From: Epilithonimonas zeae
GTDB taxonomy: Bacteria > Bacteroidota > Bacteroidia > Flavobacteriales > Weeksellaceae
Direction of reading: 5' to 3'
NCBI RefSeq assembly: GCF_900141765.1
Contig: NZ_FSRK01000001.1
Location: 2,294,001 to 2,358,000, forward strand
DNA length: 64,000 bases
A program made the position numbers and the translations under genes. The notes under the pieces are model-generated. The model had not been told where the DNA came from, ran no database searches, and saw nothing but the letters and a program-made list of their open reading frames with translations. Of this stretch, positions 62,859-64,000 are shown piece by piece; the first letter of the stretch is position 1; each line of letters begins with the position of its first letter.

Positions 62859-64000
62859 TTAAAAACTTCCTGTAAACTTCACTTTGATTCCCAGCTGGAA
62901 ATTAGCAATGGTTTTAAAAATTTCGATTAAAGTGACACGCTCTATTTTGGTAAGTTTACTGATTTCGATATAATTATCAGGATGCTTTTTATCAATATTG
63001 ATCTGGTTTGCCTGATTTTTTAGCCGAAGTGCCATCAGATAATAGTAAGACTGATGCATTTCATTGTATTGCTGTTGCGTGAAAACTCCTATTTCCGTCA
63101 GTTTTTTCATTCGTTCGCCGGTATTCTCTATTTCCAACTGGTTTTTCAACGCATACACACGGAGTAAATCTACAATTGGCGACATCGCAGTTTTGATATC
63201 AAAAACCTCTGATTTCCCGATGGTCTGGGTTTTAATTCTTTTGAGAAAAGTCAAAGGCGGTTCGTACTGTAGAGCATTTTTAGCAATATGAGCAAAAAAC
63301 AGCTGATTGGGCGAAACCAATTTTTCCTTAATAAAGGTTTTCAGTTCTTTCACAATATTTTCTTCACCATAAATAAAACGGAAATCGAAAAAAGTGGAAA
63401 GCTTCATTGCGGTTTCCGGCACCGATTCTTCGATCCATTGGTTGTAATTTCTTTTCCAGTGAGAAAGAGAATGAGTCCATTTGGGATTGCTTGCCATAAA
63501 ATTTCCTTTGCAGTATTCAAACCCAATAGTATTGAGATCATCCGAAACTTTTTTGGCAAAATCCAGAAAATATTCCCTTACCATTTCACGGTGTTCATTG
63601 GCTTTATCCTCGTAGATAATTCCGTTGTCCTGGTCTGTGCTTAGAGTCTGTTCTTTCCGGCCTTCGCTCCCGGTCACGATAAACGCAAATTTTGCAGGAG
63701 GTTTTCCTATCTGCCTGATAACTTTTTCTATTACTTTTCCTGTTATTGTATCAGCAATTGTTGTGATGACCTGACTGGCAATCTCCCCGTGCACTCCCCT
63801 TCCCAATAATTGAGTAATAATATCCGGAACCTGTTTCCATTTTTTCTTAAGTTCTTCTACACTTTCAGCCTGTTTTACAGATTGTATAAAAACAAGCGGA
63901 CTCTGCCCTTGCTCGCTCAACAGGCGATTTCTGCTCAGAAAACCTACATACTCGCCATTATCTTTTACAAGAAGATATCTTGATTTAGTTTTAAACATCA
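62859..64000 (-). CDS. CBS/DUF294 putative nucleotidyltransferase, N-terminus beyond window
   Basis: The visible part has the end of a CBS domain (SRYLLVKDNGEYVGFLSRN), a DUF294 nucleotidyltransferase-like region (FAFIVTGSEGRKEQTLSTDQDNGIIYED) with GSxGR and acidic DxD, and a DUF294 C-terminal helical part. Family members of about 600-640 residues begin with a cyclic-nucleotide-binding domain, so the start lies to the right of 64000. The 2-bp gap to the Nudix gene's stop is convergent. Confidence 0.88.
   Translation of the reverse strand, partial: MFKTKSRYLLVKDNGEYVGFLSRNRLLSEQGQSPLVFIQSVKQAESVEELKKKWKQVPDIITQLLGRGVHGEIASQVITTIADTITGKVIEKVIRQIGKPPAKFAFIVTGSEGRKEQTLSTDQDNGIIYEDKANEHREMVREYFLDFAKKVSDDLNTIGFEYCKGNFMASNPKWTHSLSHWKRNYNQWIEESVPETAMKLSTFFDFRFIYGEENIVKELKTFIKEKLVSPNQLFFAHIAKNALQYEPPLTFLKRIKTQTIGKSEVFDIKTAMSPIVDLLRVYALKNQLEIENTGERMKKLTEIGVFTQQQYNEMHQSYYYLMALRLKNQANQINIDKKHPDNYIEISKLTKIERVTLIEIFKTIANFQLGIKVKFTGSF

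Overview
The window looks like chromosome of a Flavobacteriia member close to Chryseobacterium (Weeksellaceae). The grounds are AT-rich DNA, Bacteroidota-type promoters (TAnnTTTG at -7), no clear Shine-Dalgarno sequences, a TonB-dependent receptor, a protein with a type IX secretion sorting domain, a DUF5606 protein downstream of def, a GldA-like ATPase and a HU_rel protein. This is inference from protein resemblance; no database was searched. No prophage, insertion sequence, CRISPR array or rRNA operon was seen.

Layout. 1-5.5 kb: 5' part of a TonB-dependent receptor gene, tsaC, cca, a small membrane protein and a GreA/GreB-like protein. 5.5-7.9 kb: LytTR response regulator and LytS-type kinase, with a lipoprotein gene broken by an in-frame stop between them. 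8.2-13.5 kb: MacAB/TolC-type export operon whose ATPase and permease genes are separated by about 660 bp packed with structured repeats. 13.7-20.9 kb: short-chain dehydrogenase, serine hydrolase, thyA, M1 aminopeptidase, HU-like protein, a 22-bp repeat tract and an alkyltransferase-like protein. 20.9-28.6 kb: DUF5686 outer-membrane protein, GH5 glycosidase, zinc-type P-ATPase with a Fur-family regulator, FKBP isomerase. 28.7-37.4 kb: rplS with a possible structured leader, kbl, M1 peptidase with a sorting tail, PBP4-type peptidase, priA, ABC ATPase. 37.8-44.6 kb: ECF sigma factor and a membrane partner separated by a 7-bp tandem repeat, ruvX-def-DUF5606, a periplasmic-binding-like protein without signal peptide, fRMsr-like GAF protein, an unknown 475-residue protein, metallo-hydrolase, tRNA-Leu(CAA).

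44.8-62.9 kb is the most coherent metabolic block. A xylan/arabinan set (GH127, SGNH esterase, GPH transporter, GH10, GH43, GH67) is transcribed leftward and followed by a fructose-6-phosphate aldolase/transaldolase, split transketolase, galK and galT. A divergent Nudix-fold regulator at 62.2 kb has lost its catalytic glutamates. A shared dyad, AAGTGT-N7-ACAYTT, lies upstream of the regulator gene and upstream of the aldolase gene, which would tie polymer breakdown to pentose entry into central metabolism. No SusC/SusD pair is in the block. The window ends in a CBS/DUF294 protein that runs off the right edge.

The most unusual signal is in the intergenic DNA. One family of five elements keeps its outer sequence and bulged stem while pairing bases and the inner stem change in compensating ways; it may be a known flavobacterial RNA motif (Flavo-1 is a candidate) or an undescribed relative. 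Other families are two-hairpin modules, long inverted repeats, and two hairpins inside the export operon that differ by compensatory substitutions.
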